DNA of 64,000 nt, from contig BDDD01000177.1 of NCBI GenBank assembly GCA_001972305.1, positions 116,799-180,798 on the forward strand, in the 5' to 3' direction. The notes beneath the pieces were generated by a model. The model did no database searches. It was given only the letters and a program-made list of their open reading frames with translations, and was not told where the DNA came from. Below, one piece after another: positions 36,710 to 49,300 of this stretch. The DNA comes from Cephalotus follicularis (taxonomy: Eukaryota > Streptophyta > Magnoliopsida > Oxalidales > Cephalotaceae). A program made the translations under genes and the position numbers. The first letter of the stretch is position 1. Each line of letters opens with the position of its first letter.

Positions 36710-38907
36710 ATTAGTGAATAGACTACAATATTGATAAAATCTAAAAGATACTGTGTTTATTTGTTCGTGTTAATTATTTTTGAGAGGGAAGTTTGATATT
36801 CTTAATTACAATATCTATTATTTATATATTATAGATTTTTTTGAAATTTATATGTCCAAATATTTTTAATTATATTTTTAAAAAATCATAATTAATATTT
36901 AAAAAATATATAAAATATAATCAATAATATTTAATTACATTATTTTAAAAAAAATATTTCTAAATTAAGTTTATATCTATAGAATTATCTATTGTATAAA
37001 TTTAATCATTATTTTAATATTTTACATAGATAAATTATATATAAAAAATTTTAAATTAATTCACCTTCACATCTCAATTTAAAACCTTAAATAAATTCTC
37101 TTATATATTGTCATATGGTAATTTATTCAATGAGATATTCATAAATGTTATATTAATTTAAATTTTTTATATGCATAATTTATACAAATTAAATATTAAA
37201 ATTAAGAATTAAATTTACAAAATATTATTTTTATTTTTAATAATTAAGAATATCAATATACATACGCTCATGTAAAAAAATTTTGCTTTGATTTGGTTTT
37301 GTTAATTGTTAATAATAGAGGGCACTAAACACGCGTGTGGTTTTTATATGTAATAGTGGGGGCTAAAGTGGCCAAAATAAAAGGGATAACGGGTATAAAT
37401 ATAAACCCACGTTTGTTTTATGGGACGTGGGATTCCTACATATATGGAGGTGTGTTTTTCTTGCTTCCCAATTGGTTCGTGTTTCACACGTAGTAATGAG
37501 CGTTGCCTCAATTTTATTATCTCTGACAATGATACAGCTCTGACAATAGTACGGTCCTGATGAAGTGGACTTTTATTGTTTTAGTTCATTAAAACCTAAA
37601 ATGGTCATTTCATCGTTTATAGATAACATAAAATGGTCATTTGATTTAATTTCTCAATTTAAGTTAATGCATTTAAAAATTCCTCGATTCAATTATCTGT
37701 TAACACTGTTAAATGTTATGTTATAAAATTATTTAATAAAGTGTTATAAAAATATAACACATATGATACAGATGGCGATTTTTTTTATGAATAAATCTCA
37801 TTATGAATTATTTTATTAGTAAAAAACTGTAGTTTTTGAGTCTTTCTGAAACAAATTTTAGCAATTGTCATTATGAACTATTTTAATAATTATTGATTTT
37901 TTGTGTTTGTTTAAAGAGCTAAATTTTGAGTTATTGTATATTTGAGAATAATAAAAAAATTTAAATTATATGAAACTAAATTGAGAGAGTTAAAATATAA
38001 AAAACTAAATTGAGATTTGATGTATGTGTGATAAAATCCAAATGAAAATTTTCTTTTTTTATAAAACAAATAAATATGCGTATTTCTATTCAAGAATCTA
38101 AGATATAAATGAATCCAGTTACGGATTTACTTGGTGCCCAAGGGACCACGTAAACAAAATATTAACTATATATATCATTTTAATCTTTGTTTCTTCACCC
38201 CTATATATATAGTAATGGCCAATTAACTTGATAAAAATCGATTGTATTAAAAAAATAGTATAGTTTTAAAGTGAAAATAAAATCTAACAAAGATTTCATA
38301 TGACTCATGAAGGCTTCATAAAAATCAACAAGAAATTTTTATCTCTTCTTTTTATCATGGTTCATTTTTTTATCTCTCTTTTGTTATTGTTTTAAATGAA
38401 TCGAAAAAGTATTTTTTTTATCTCTTTATATCACTATTATCTTTCTAACATTTTTATACACTTATTTAGGTAATTAAAATTATTAATATTTATGTTATTA
38501 TATCGATTTATTTATTTATTTATTTTAAATTTTGATAATTTAAGATATGACTTTTTATTATCGAGCTTTCGTACAACAATATTACAAAGGTATTACTGTT
38601 GAATTAAAAAAAGATGTCGCGTATCTATTATCTATTAATATACAGGCTTATAAAACTTATATTAACTTTACTTGTTACAATTGTTGTTGAAAGAGTTTTT
38701 TTGACAATAAAAATAGTGGAAAATGGACTACAAAAATAAAATAGGAGATGATTGGTTGAATGTTTGGACACATACAACGAGAGCAACGTGTTGAATACTA
38801 CTGACAATGAAATGATTATGCAACAGTTAAAAAAGATGAAGAATCATCGAGATAATTATAGTAATAATTTATACATAATATTTGATATACAATTTTTATA
38901 GACATAT
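36705..38907. other. AT-rich intergenic DNA
   Basis: Very AT-rich sequence with no supported gene. 37,580-38,040 has repeated phrases (AAATGGTCATTT, AACTAAATTGAGA) of the kind found in degraded MITEs, but no matching ends were found. Confidence 0.55.
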
Positions 38908-39637
38908 TGTGACATCCGTGTCCTTGTACGGTCTGTGTCTGTGAGCCTACGGGGCTTCTGTTTACCTGTCTGTCCGTTAGTCTGTTTTTCTGACAATTGT
39001 TACATATGCATCACGACATTTATAAATTTTTACCATTTCGATTTCATTATGATGATTTTTCGCGTAATAACTAAATTTTATCTGCTGAAAAATTTAATGA
39101 TGTTTTTCTGAAACTGCTGTTGATTTCGGAAAATAGACCAAGTGGTATGTCCAAAACATCCAATTTCTGTCCGTAACGGTTAATTCTGGGCAAAAACCCA
39201 GTCTGTTTTGGGTTGAATATATAAGGGAAAATGTCAATTTTTACTCATTTTGCCATTTTCTCTCTCTCTCCCCGATTTCTCTCTCCACTCTCCCGTCTCT
39301 CTGCCGATTTGCCTTCTGCCGCCGGCGTCAGTGCCGATCTGACGCCGGCAAGGGTACCAACGGGACCGCTTCATCGTCCCGGTCACACCGAGCCCCTCCC
39401 CTGCACCGGCCGACGTCTCCACCGGCGTGCGCGAGGTCTTCTCTCTTTAAGAGTTAGAATTATTTTCAAGTTTTTCAAGAAACTTTTCTGTTTTCTTTTC
39501 TGTTTTGAAGAACATTTTGTTTTAAAATGTATTTCTGAAACTCTGTTCTGCTGAACCTACGAGGTGAGTCTCTGATGGGAGGCTTGGCCTCGTAGCGGGC
39601 GCGACGGATTCCAGCGGGTCTGGGTCCGGGCGTCACA
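38908..39637 (+). mobile_element. Solo LTR with CATAT target duplication
   Basis: A 730-bp LTR starts TGTGACATCCGTGTCC and ends GGGCGTCACA, giving TG...CA ends and a short inverted terminus TGTGAC/GTCACA. CATAT flanks it directly at 38,903-38,907 and 39,638-39,642. A TATA-like GAATATATAAGG occurs near 39,218, followed by a CT-rich and then GC-rich leader (39,260-39,440). No internal retroviral-like domains are next to it, so it is a solo LTR left by recombination. The terminal bases suggest Ty3/gypsy, perhaps chromovirus, but this is inference. The clear target duplication points to moderate age. Confidence 0.88.
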
Positions 39638-42600
39638 CATATTTTCTCTATTTCTTTGTTTATTTAAACATTTGAATGATCATGATCATTATGTTATCAA
39701 ATTACTGTCATGAATAATTATTAACTTTTAAAAAAATATTAAGTGTAATTATTTCTCTTTTCTCTTGACTAACCTTCTAAGTTTTTGTTTTTAATAATTT
39801 GTTTATATTACTCAGAAATTTCGTTATAAAACAATTCACTCTCTTAAAAATACGAGTGAATTGGCTTAGTGGTTAAGTCTACCAGAATTATAAAACTATA
39901 CAAATCTACATAGCTTATATAGATCATATTACACAAAAATGTTGTTCGATTATACACCAATTGGTCTCTATACTTGTATTGTGTTCATCATGTTTCACAT
40001 TCTTCAAAGGTCATGGCCTTTCACATGATGTCTTTTCTAATTTTTTTTTCTTTTATTTAGTTGATTGTCTGGATATTTGATTGAATATACTACTGTTTCG
40101 TTCAATACAAATGTGATTACTGACGATACTGTTCTCCTTATTCACTTGGGAAAGAATTTACCTTTTATATGTTGAATGACCCAAGTAATTTCTTCTACTA
40201 TGAATCATTCTAAGTTCATTTATTTATATATATCTGCTTGAGTTCCAATTTTTTTTTTTGTTATCTACTTTAAAAAATGTTAAGGTTGTTCTTTATAAGT
40301 AGTTTCTCTTCAACACTTATTAGATTATAAACAAGATATACATATGAATTTGATTTACTAAAATAAAGCCTATTTAATTCGTTAAAAAAAGATAATATTG
40401 AAGAATGACGATACCCCTCTAAGGTATAACAAAACTTTAGCCCTTGAAAAGATAACCTTATAACGGCTCTGACTTTTTTTTCTTTTCAAAAATTCCTTTC
40501 ACCTAGGGATGGGTGTGTGTAGGGTCTGACAAAAATAACACACTAAACTTAATAAATGAATTAAGCCTGTATTCATGTGATGATGGTTTTTTACGTAAAT
40601 ATTTGTATATTTATTCCACAAAGTTTTTATAATCAATGCGTTAAGACGAAGCATCATGCAGCTTAAGTTGAAATTTTAGAAAAAAATATTTAATTTTTTT
40701 TATATGTAATATTGTATATCTTGAAAAAAATTAAATTAGATATAAACTTATATATCTTGAGATAATTTATATGATAAAATTTAATCATATTAAACCGTAA
40801 TGATGTATTCTTTTCATTAATGCTTATTTGTTTTTTGAATATCTTGAAATAAATTCGAGACTTCAATTCATTATTGAATATGCATTATTAAACAGTATTT
40901 TGTGCGTACACCAAAAGGAACACCAATATAAAACTGAGGGAATTATATAATTACATCAAATGAATATTTAACTCAACAAACCCAAATCGTAAAATTAAGA
41001 ATGGAATTTGTTGTCTTATTGTAAGGTGCAATATTTGCAAAACCATTAACAAGCGCAAAGATGGAAATGACTCATGTTACCTTTGAGATATGTTATTGTA
41101 TAGATTTGTATACTTGCATTGTTTGTTCACGATTGAGGCAATAAAAGGAAGTTTACTACTTTGGAAACACACATACTAATGTTGCCAAAACAGTTAGTGA
41201 CTTTGAAGATAGAATATTGCAGATAAATGTAACACAATCATACTAATGAATTTATTGTATTGATACAAATGGGTTTGTTTTTCCAAGTTACTAGGGTGTT
41301 AGGGTTAGTTGGAGATGGTATGATATGAATTGAATTTGTTTGGCAGATCTTGGGCCATATCCAGCTGGATGCCAAGCAGAAATAATGATCGGAATAGGTG
41401 TTCATTGTAACATGAGGTATTACTTTATCAAATTTTTATTCATTTATTTGTAAGATATTTATAAATGTTTTATGACATATTAATTATGATATCATCCTAA
41501 ATGGTAATGTTTTGATTTTTAATATTAAACATATGTTTTATCATCTCAGTTGTGAAATGATTTATAACATTACTTATTAACACATCTAATAATTTAATAT
41601 CGTTAGTAGAGTTATCTTTACTTGAATTGTGTAAGTTTATCTTGGGTTAAGCTAATATTCAAAGTCTCATACTTAACTTTCATACCAAAAAAAATTTAAA
41701 AGAAAAAAAAAAAAGAACCACCAACAGTTTGCCAATAACATTAATCAAACCGATATTATTTTTTGAAAATATCAACAACCCTACTTAGATGTTATTTTCA
41801 TTTTATAAAATTTTTTATAAATCCCAAGGAGCCATAAAGGTATTAGAAATAAATCTTCCAACAATCCAAGCGATCTCACCAAGTTATGCAATTTTTTTTG
41901 GGATTTATTTTTAGTTATATTTAAACGTGAGCATTTTAGTTTTTTTTATTTTTCTTCAAATTTCTATTAATTGTGTTCGTTCTAACAAAGGTTTTTAATT
42001 TTTGAAGAATGCATGATATAATTTTGGTCAATCTATACCTCGAAGAGGTATATGTAATTGTCTCAATCATGAAAAATACATGTGATTTTCCACTTTTATT
42101 CACGTAAGGTACACATAATTTTACTTCCTAACTTAACTTATTATGATTGTGACACAAATCAATATGCAGGAGGAAATTACTCTGCACCTAGATCAAACAA
42201 TAATTGCCTCCTTAAAGTAATAAAATCACGTGTGGCACATCAATATCAATAGTTGCACCAACATGAAACCGATAATTATCTCTTAATTAGGGCCAGCCCC
42301 TAGATATGGAAGTGATAATTAAGGGTGGTTAATGAGCACTTACCAAACCTATAAACCTTATAAGCATTGCCAATCCTTCTCAATTCACATAGCCACATAT
42401 AAATGCATTTTGTTGGGACCATTTAATTTGATGATGCACATTTGTTTACGTAAATTAATAAGTGATTGAATCTGAATGAATATTTTGTTGATACTGAATA
42501 GTTAATGCTGAATACTGAATGGATAAAATTATTTGATAATTATATTGATTAAAAGATCTGAATACGTGTAATTTCTCATTTTGACATTCTGAACTATATA

Positions 42601-43394
42601 TTAAAAAATATGTTATTTTATAAAAATTAGAGTAAACTATAAATGTTGATAATTATGAGAATATTTTTGTCCAAATAATCAATCAGCACTTCCACTTATC
42701 TAATAATTGATGTAAATAATGTTTTTTGAATAAGAATTAATAAGTGATATTCAGTACTTATTTTAAAACTCAAACAAATGTACTTATTAAATCTTTTACT
42801 TATCAATCAAACATAAACAATAAACAATAATAAGTGCTTCAATAAATGGAAACAAATAAGTCCAAAGGAATTATTGTCCTTAACTTTGCTGCAGCTTATC
42901 TTTGCTGCAGCTTATCTTCAAGCAGATTAACACAAAAGTACTAAATGTCTCAATAATTTTATTAACATTATTACTTCACCTCATATGGCATTTTATAAGT
43001 TATATTTATTCACTCGTAAAAAAAAAAAAAAAAGCCTTTTAGCATTTTCATAATATAAAATGATTGGTAATTCCTTAGATATATTTTTTATATATCAATT
43101 ATTATTTTTTATCTCATGAAAAAAAAACATAACATTTATCTTTGATCAACATACTTGACAAAAATGTATAAAAAAAAGTATTTTATCATTCTATATTATT
43201 ATGATAACATTAGAATTTTTGCCTCACTCAATGAGTCAAATTGACACCCATCTATAATAAGTGAATAGATATATACATATGCCTATTATTGCTAGGAAGT
43301 TTAGCATCCCAAAAGGGAAGAGAATATTGAAATAAACCTATATTTACTGATTTTGGAAAATAATTATTGTATTTTATTGAGAATAACCATACTA
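39638..43394. other. AT-rich intergenic DNA
   Basis: No gene is supported. 39,856-39,885 contains GGCTTAGTGGTTAAG, which resembles a tRNA A-box, but no B-box follows. 41,347-41,417 reads as a short exon-like fragment after a splice-acceptor-like TTTGGCAG (see findings). 42,430-42,850 is the second copy of the dispersed repeat. The rest is simple AT-rich sequence. Confidence 0.5.
42430..42850. repeat. Dispersed AT-rich repeat, copy 2
   Basis: Same element as 2,795-3,290. It shares ATTATTTGATAA, GATCTGAATACG, AAAAAATATGTTATTTTAT and AAAAATTAGAGTAAA, then AATCAATCA and TTATCTAATAA. It is non-coding and probably a MITE; ends are not resolved. Confidence 0.5.
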
Positions 43395-43827
43395 GGATTG
43401 CAAAAAAATCGAGTTATTTGTGAGCAACTCGGGCTCAGGTCAATAAAAAGCCCGGCTCAGGCTCAATTTGCTTACTAAACAAGCAAAATTCGAGCTTAAA
43501 ATGAAGCTTGTTTAATAAATGCGCCCAAGTTGATTTCTCTTCAACCTCGATAATATATGTTAAAGAATTCCATATATTATATATGATACTTGAAATTTAT
43601 ATAATGTATAATATTAATTAAATATTATATAATATTATTGTTTAAATTGGGTTAAATGACTCATCAATAAATAGTAATTTTTTTTGACCTATTAAAACTC
43701 ATACTCGACTCGTGAGCTTTACTCTAGCCAATCTTGAGCGTAAATTTTTAGGTCGCGACGAAGTTTGAGCTCGGAGTTTGGGAACAAGCTTAATAATGGA
43801 AAAGCTTGGCTCGACTCAATTGCAACC
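43395..43827. mobile_element. hAT-like MITE
   Basis: About 430 bp. The left end is GGATTGCAAAAAAATCGAG and the right end, reversed, is AGGTTGCAATTGAGTCGAG, an imperfect terminal inverted repeat. Subterminal GAGCTCG/GGCTC-type motifs recur on both sides. Flanks carry CCATACTA (left) and CCATACAT (right, offset by 5 bp), an imperfect trace of an 8-bp duplication. It has no coding capacity. Confidence 0.6.
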
Positions 43828-44218
43828 TTAAGCCATACATACCTAAATTACAGTTTATCTCCCTGATTGGTTTTCTAATTTACCATTTCTTATTGAACAA
43901 AGTAAAGTTTCATATACAAACATAATGCCACCCAAAGAACATCCAAACCAATTTGATGAGTACCAAAATCCTAAAAGAGCAAATAAAAGCTTCACATGAG
44001 TACATTATTGATTACACTTTAAATCGGTTAAGCGTTTTGTATCATGATCCATCAATTATAAGCCTTTAACAATTCCCTTCATAAATGGTGTTCATAATAA
44101 GATCATGACTCCCAAACCAGTCAAAGAAAAAACATTACAATCTATAAATGGTTTTGTATCATGTTCCATCAACTATAAAACAAAGGGTTTCCAGGGTTTC
44201 AACAATAACATAAAGTGT

Positions 44219-44686
44219 TCAAGGGTCCTCTAGACCACATAGCATCTGTATCAAGAAATCCGTTCGCCCTTCAACCGGATAATCAAATAACGCTCTCACC
44301 CTTGCAGCATCTTCAACGTGGAAGATGTAGGCTTTGTAGCCTAAGTGCTCCTCAACTCCTAAGTTCACTAATTCTGCAAAAACTTCTTCCTCCGAGTAAA
44401 TTTGAGGTCAAACTCCCTCAACTATAGCATTTCCTTCCCGGATTGCCTTTGCAACATCATTAATTGCTTCCATTGTTCTTTTTAACTCTCCCTCACATGC
44501 ACTAGCCTTACGCTTTTTGTCATTTGAAGATGTTTCAGATTGATCATCATGTCTATGGTAATACACAAGGAGCAGGTAGGTGGCATATACCACGCAACAA
44601 AGAACTTGAACAATAGCCATTCCTCTCCTTCGATCGCAATTTCCCATCCAATTTTCTTCATTACTATCTTTGCATTTTTCTTCCAT
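44219..44686 (-). pseudogene. Broken Myb/SANT-like (Harbinger-associated) protein with odd membrane N-terminus
   Basis: The frame runs 92 codons from MEEKCKDSNEEN to a TGA at 44,408-44,410. It then continues in the same frame for 63 more codons with clear family sequence (QIYSEEEVFAELVNLG, HLGYKAYIFHVEDAARVRA, GRTDFLIQMLCGLEDP) to a natural stop at 44,219. The part before the TGA (KRTMEAINDVAKAIREGNAI) is also typical of the C-terminal half of plant Myb/SANT-like proteins linked to PIF/Harbinger transposons. The DNA-binding Myb domain is absent. In its place is a basic stretch CDRRRGMAIVQ and a hydrophobic segment VLCCVVYATYLLLVYYH. The copy is therefore truncated, chimeric and carries one in-frame stop. 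It may still be expressed as a 92-aa protein. Confidence 0.65.
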
Positions 44687-45346
44687 ACCCAGCTATCGAA
44701 ATTTAAAAATCCGTTAGCAGGCTCTTTAGGATAACTCTATTAATTAACAATGGCATATTCACAGGGCTTCTACTGAACGATTCAACATTAGAACACAAAA
44801 AACACTTCCATTCCCACACATCCAACCTTCAATACACCCATTATAGATTTGTGAGGTCTGTTATTAACTACAGCTCAAGGATTGAACATAACTTAAGGTG
44901 CCATACATGAATCAATAAATTGCATATAAAGGAACATAATTATCAATTGCAGTTAAAAATCGACTCATTGACACAATCGGCATACACTCCAGCCACAATA
45001 CCAAGCACTGATCACAATTGGACGTGTTCACTTGTACAGGCCTGATGTTGGATTTAACACAAAATCACAATCATGGTTATTACACCCTTTCTAAGAATAG
45101 CATAATGAAGTCATAAATTACAAGTATTAATTTACCTAAGCATAGCAGGCCAAAAGCTTTAAACTAAACAAAACCAGGGAGTGCCCACATTTTTTGTTGG
45201 GCACCGAGTAATCCAACAAAACAAACACAACTGTATCATTAAACCCAACAAAACAGACGACTTGTAGTATCTAATAATGAACACACAGACGCACACGCAA
45301 TAAAAGGGGGTTGAAGAGAAGCATTACATGTGGGGATACAGTGTAT
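44687..45346. other. Spacer between the Myb-like relic and the OEP7-like gene
   Basis: No ORF of note is present. The part nearest 45,346 is probably the 3'UTR of the minus-strand OEP7-like gene. Confidence 0.55.
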
Positions 45347-45529
45347 TTACGAAGAAGAATCGTGGGTTGTTGAGGTGCTTTTGGTCTGATCCTGTGTGAG
45401 AGCTTCTTGTTGTTGAGCTTTTTGAAGAAATGGTTTGAACCCGAACTGTAGGGTCAAGTACCCAAAACCCAATGACCCGATTACTATTATACCCGATCTT
45501 ACTGCGTTCACTGTCCTCCTCTCCCTCAT
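45347..45529 (-). CDS. OEP7-like plastid outer-envelope protein
   Basis: A 60-residue single-exon protein. Residues of about 13-32 (SGIIVIGSLGFGYLTLQFGF) form one membrane span, followed at once by KPFLQKAQ and a polar Gln/Thr/Ser tail. The layout of a short N-terminus, one moderately hydrophobic helix, then KPFL.K matches OEP6/OEP7-type signal-anchored proteins of the chloroplast outer envelope. An in-frame ATG 69 bp upstream (45,598) would give 83 residues, but the added Lys-rich part is not expected in the family. The inner ATG (MRERRTVNAV) is therefore preferred. The gene is divergent from the NNRD gene, with 784 bp between start codons. The family call rests on a short sequence and should be held loosely. 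Confidence 0.62.
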   Translation of the reverse strand: MRERRTVNAVRSGIIVIGSLGFGYLTLQFGFKPFLQKAQQQEALTQDQTKSTSTTHDSSS

Positions 45530-46313
45530 TTCATTCTTCACTTCTCTCTTCCCTTTCTTGTTACGAAAATAAGATGATTTAATAACCAAAGCCAACAACG
45601 CTAATATGCGTTTTATTTTATTTTAGAAAAAGTATCAATTTGGGTGAGGCTTTTACTCAAACAACTGACAAAAAAAAAAAGAGATTAATTTAGAGATTGG
45701 ATTATATAAGTTAGGTTAATTTGAGACTAAAAGTGACGATAACTTAAGAATTACGTTTACAGCATATTAGTACCGTTAAAATTTGGAAATGATGTGATAG
45801 ATGACGTTAGTACTACGTTATCGTCACCTACTAAAATGTATAGTACTGGATATATGATTGTTTGGTTGTGTTAGATGAAATAAAGGTTGGCCTCCTCATT
45901 AATTGAAAAATGAATACAGTGTACACTAAATAGAGGCAAACATATGCCAACAAGAATAAGGGATGAGCTGTCTAATATCTAAACAGTCTTGTCCTGTAGT
46001 ATGACCTGTCCATAAGATAAGATTCTAAAAAGTTACACTTCAACTAATAGTGAATTATACAGGAGGAAGTGAGGTAATTAATATGTTATAATTATTATAA
46101 TCATCTTCATTTAACAGTGTTTAGGGGATATGAATGTTCAAATAATTAGTGTATCATCATTTTAATTAACGTAAATAATTTTTAAATTTAATTATTAGAT
46201 TTGATGTTTTATTAATATATAACGTACATAAATTTTTTTTAAAAAAAAAATAAAAAATTTATAAGTATTCGGTTGACTAAATTTATTACTGCTAGAGGAA
46301 GCATATTTTGGTG

Positions 46314-49300
46314 ATGTTAATAAAGCTTGGCATGAAGTGTCATACATTGGCAACCTCTGCTGTGTTGAGAAGACAAGAATTCTTGTTAAGATCAGTTGCA
46401 TGTTACAGTGATAAAAAAAGAACAATGAGTTTGGACCATTTAGAGGCTGATGCCGACTCCATTGTGAGAGCAATCACTCCCAAGCTGGACTTAAGCAGAC
46501 ATAAAGGCCAAGCAGGTACACACTGTACTATGTTAAGTTACTATCCTTAAACAATTATGTTACTACTTTTTTCTTTCTTTAATCCAAAATTAAAAAAAAA
46601 AAAAACTTTTGGGTTTTCTCCATATGTAGTTGCTATGAATTTAATCAATGGGTAGTTGTTTATTTGTTTAAAATGTATAAGGGTAATTTTTTGTAAATCC
46701 CAATTTCAACTTTTTATATAGTTGGATTTTCCAAAATTAGGCGCTGATGCTGTTTTTTTTTTAAATTGTGGTTCGGTTAGGATAATGGGCAGTCAAGAAT
46801 TAGTCAATATAGCATATAGTCAGTTGATTTAGTAATTGTGGTGGCAGGTGTTCTTTTTGAATGCCAATTGATGACTGTTTATGTAGTTTGATTTACCCAT
46901 CTAAGCTGCTGATTCTGTCTTTTTGATATGTTGATCATTCAAGAAAATGGGAATTCTGTGTATCAGTCCTTAAATATGTATGTATGTTCATCAGGGAAGA
47001 TAGCAGTTGTTGGCGGGTGTCGTGAATACACTGGTGCACCATACTTTTCTGCGATTTCTGCACTGAAGATTGTTAGTGATTCTGTTACTTCACTTTGCCC
47101 TTCATTTTGTGCTTTTACTTATTGTGAACTTCCTTGAAGGGATAAAAATGCTTTGCTTACTTGGATCTGTTTATGACTGGCTAGTTTGATTAAATGCATT
47201 TATTTCTTCATGTAGGGTGCAGATTTGTCTCATGTTTTCTGTACTAAGGACGCTGCTCCAGTTATAAAAGGGTACAGCCCTGAATTAATAGTGCACCCTA
47301 TTTTAATGGAATCTTACAGTGTCAGGTAAAATATTATATCAGTCTCTACGTGAATTTGTATATATAATTATGAACTCATTTACTGATCGGGGTTGCTCTT
47401 GTGAAAAAAAGTGGATTAAGCGACGAGGATAGAAGATACATCTCAAGAAACGCTATATCGGAGGTTGATAAATGGATGGAAAGATTTGATTGTCTTGTCG
47501 TTGGTCCAGGCCTAGGAAGGGATCCATTGCTTCTGGTGCGCTTTTCTTAACCTAGTTTGTCAGATTTTAAAATTAAAATTTTTGGGATATTGAATTTGTT
47601 ATGCAGTGTCTTTTGTCTGCTTCTGATCTCAATTTTTCTTATCTGATTTTGCATGAGGCATGTCCATGTGCAATAGCAGCTATGGTTCTTATATCCTCTG
47701 GTTGTGAAAGCAGAAATTTCGAAGTGCTTGTAATCTACTGATATCAGTTTAGTACATATGTGAGTGAGTGAGTATGCGCGTACATTTTATTTGCTAGGCC
47801 AAACACAATGCTTACGTATTTGTAAGAAGTACACATTTATGCTGATTGTTCAACCATTTTCTGTAGAATAATCTTAGAGGCAATAACTTCCAATTTGCTC
47901 TTTACATTGTGAAGTGGGAATTATCAGATTTGTTTGTTAAGAATTTGCGAAGCTGTGCTGGGACAGGCGTCCTGAGATTCTTTGACGGAAGATTATTACA
48001 GTGGACTAGAGTGTTTATTAAATGCATAATAGTGAATGTTAAGCATAAAAAATGAGGTTATATCCCTCTCTCTTCTCCTCTGTTGCAAATAAAGAACCGA
48101 GCAGTTGCTAAGTTTTTAATATTTGGTTATAAACTACAACATTGAAGGGCACTACTAAGAAATAGAAAATGTTGAAGGTGTAATAGATGTTTCGTATTTC
48201 ACATGTTGTCCTGTAGATCTGCTGTTTATTATTTTATATAAATGTTGGCCCAAAACGTGCACCTTTAATGCCTTCTTATGCTTGAGGAACTTGTTTTCAC
48301 CCTTGTGTTTTAATTTTTGCCAGTAACTATGGCTGTCAGAGGGAACTGTTAATATTATATTTGCTGTCAATTCTATGTCAAAGTCTATTTGCAAAATTGC
48401 TGAGGCTTTCAAATCATGCCAGGAATGTGTGAGCGAAATCATTAAGCATGCAAGACAGTTAAAAGTTCCACTTGTCATAGATGGGGTACGCAAATCATGC
48501 GTGGTCTTGTTTTATTACTTGCTTTTGTAAATTTTATGGTATGAAATGTGCTTTATATCTTTTCTGCTGACTATGTGGTGTTTACCAGGATGGTCTCTTT
48601 CTTGTGACAAACTGTCTTGATCTTGTTAGTGGTTATCCCTTGGCTGTTCTAACCCCAAATGTGAATGAATACAAGCGTTTGGTCCAGAAAGTACTTAATT
48701 GTGAAGTAAATGATCAAGATGCTCATGATCAATTGCTATCTCTTGCCAAACGGTATAATTCTCTTGCAAATTCTTTAGAACTGTAGCTACATGTGTCATC
48801 CAATATTATATTTATTTGCTGTTTAGTGTTTGGGAATGTGGTATATATATATGGTTATAACTATTTTTTAAAGCAGCAAAGATGCTGAGTTTCTGTTCAT
48901 TTAAAATATGCTATTGAATCAAGAGGGGTATATCATTGTTAGCAGCATAAATCTTCTCTTTTAACATGACACAGATTGGACTCACAAATTTATTTCATCA
49001 ACTTACAATAAATTGTATTTTGATATATGATATTAGATATCTCAAGCTCTAAATATTTTCAATCCATTAGTTTACAAAGCATTCGCAAGGGTTAAAAGTT
49101 TAGGATAATTGGCCTTTTCTTTTTAAAGACACATATGACCTATTTGTGGCTACTGTACAGTTAACATATATTAGTTTCTTATCCAAAAAAAAATCATATA
49201 TTAGTTTGGTTAAGCTCCTTTTATTAGCTCATGACATACAGATGAAACCTTTTTTTAAAAATAAAAATAAAATAATTCCCTCCCCAATTCAGAGTTTTTT

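Noticed and set aside
39231-39554. 107-codon ORF in the GC-rich island
   Set aside because: It lies wholly inside the solo LTR leader and is rich in Ser/Pro/Arg because of base composition.
39856-39960. Possible tRNA or SINE: GGCTTAGTGGTTAAG looks like an A-box
   Set aside because: No B-box, no cloverleaf arms and no SINE body follow within the expected distance.
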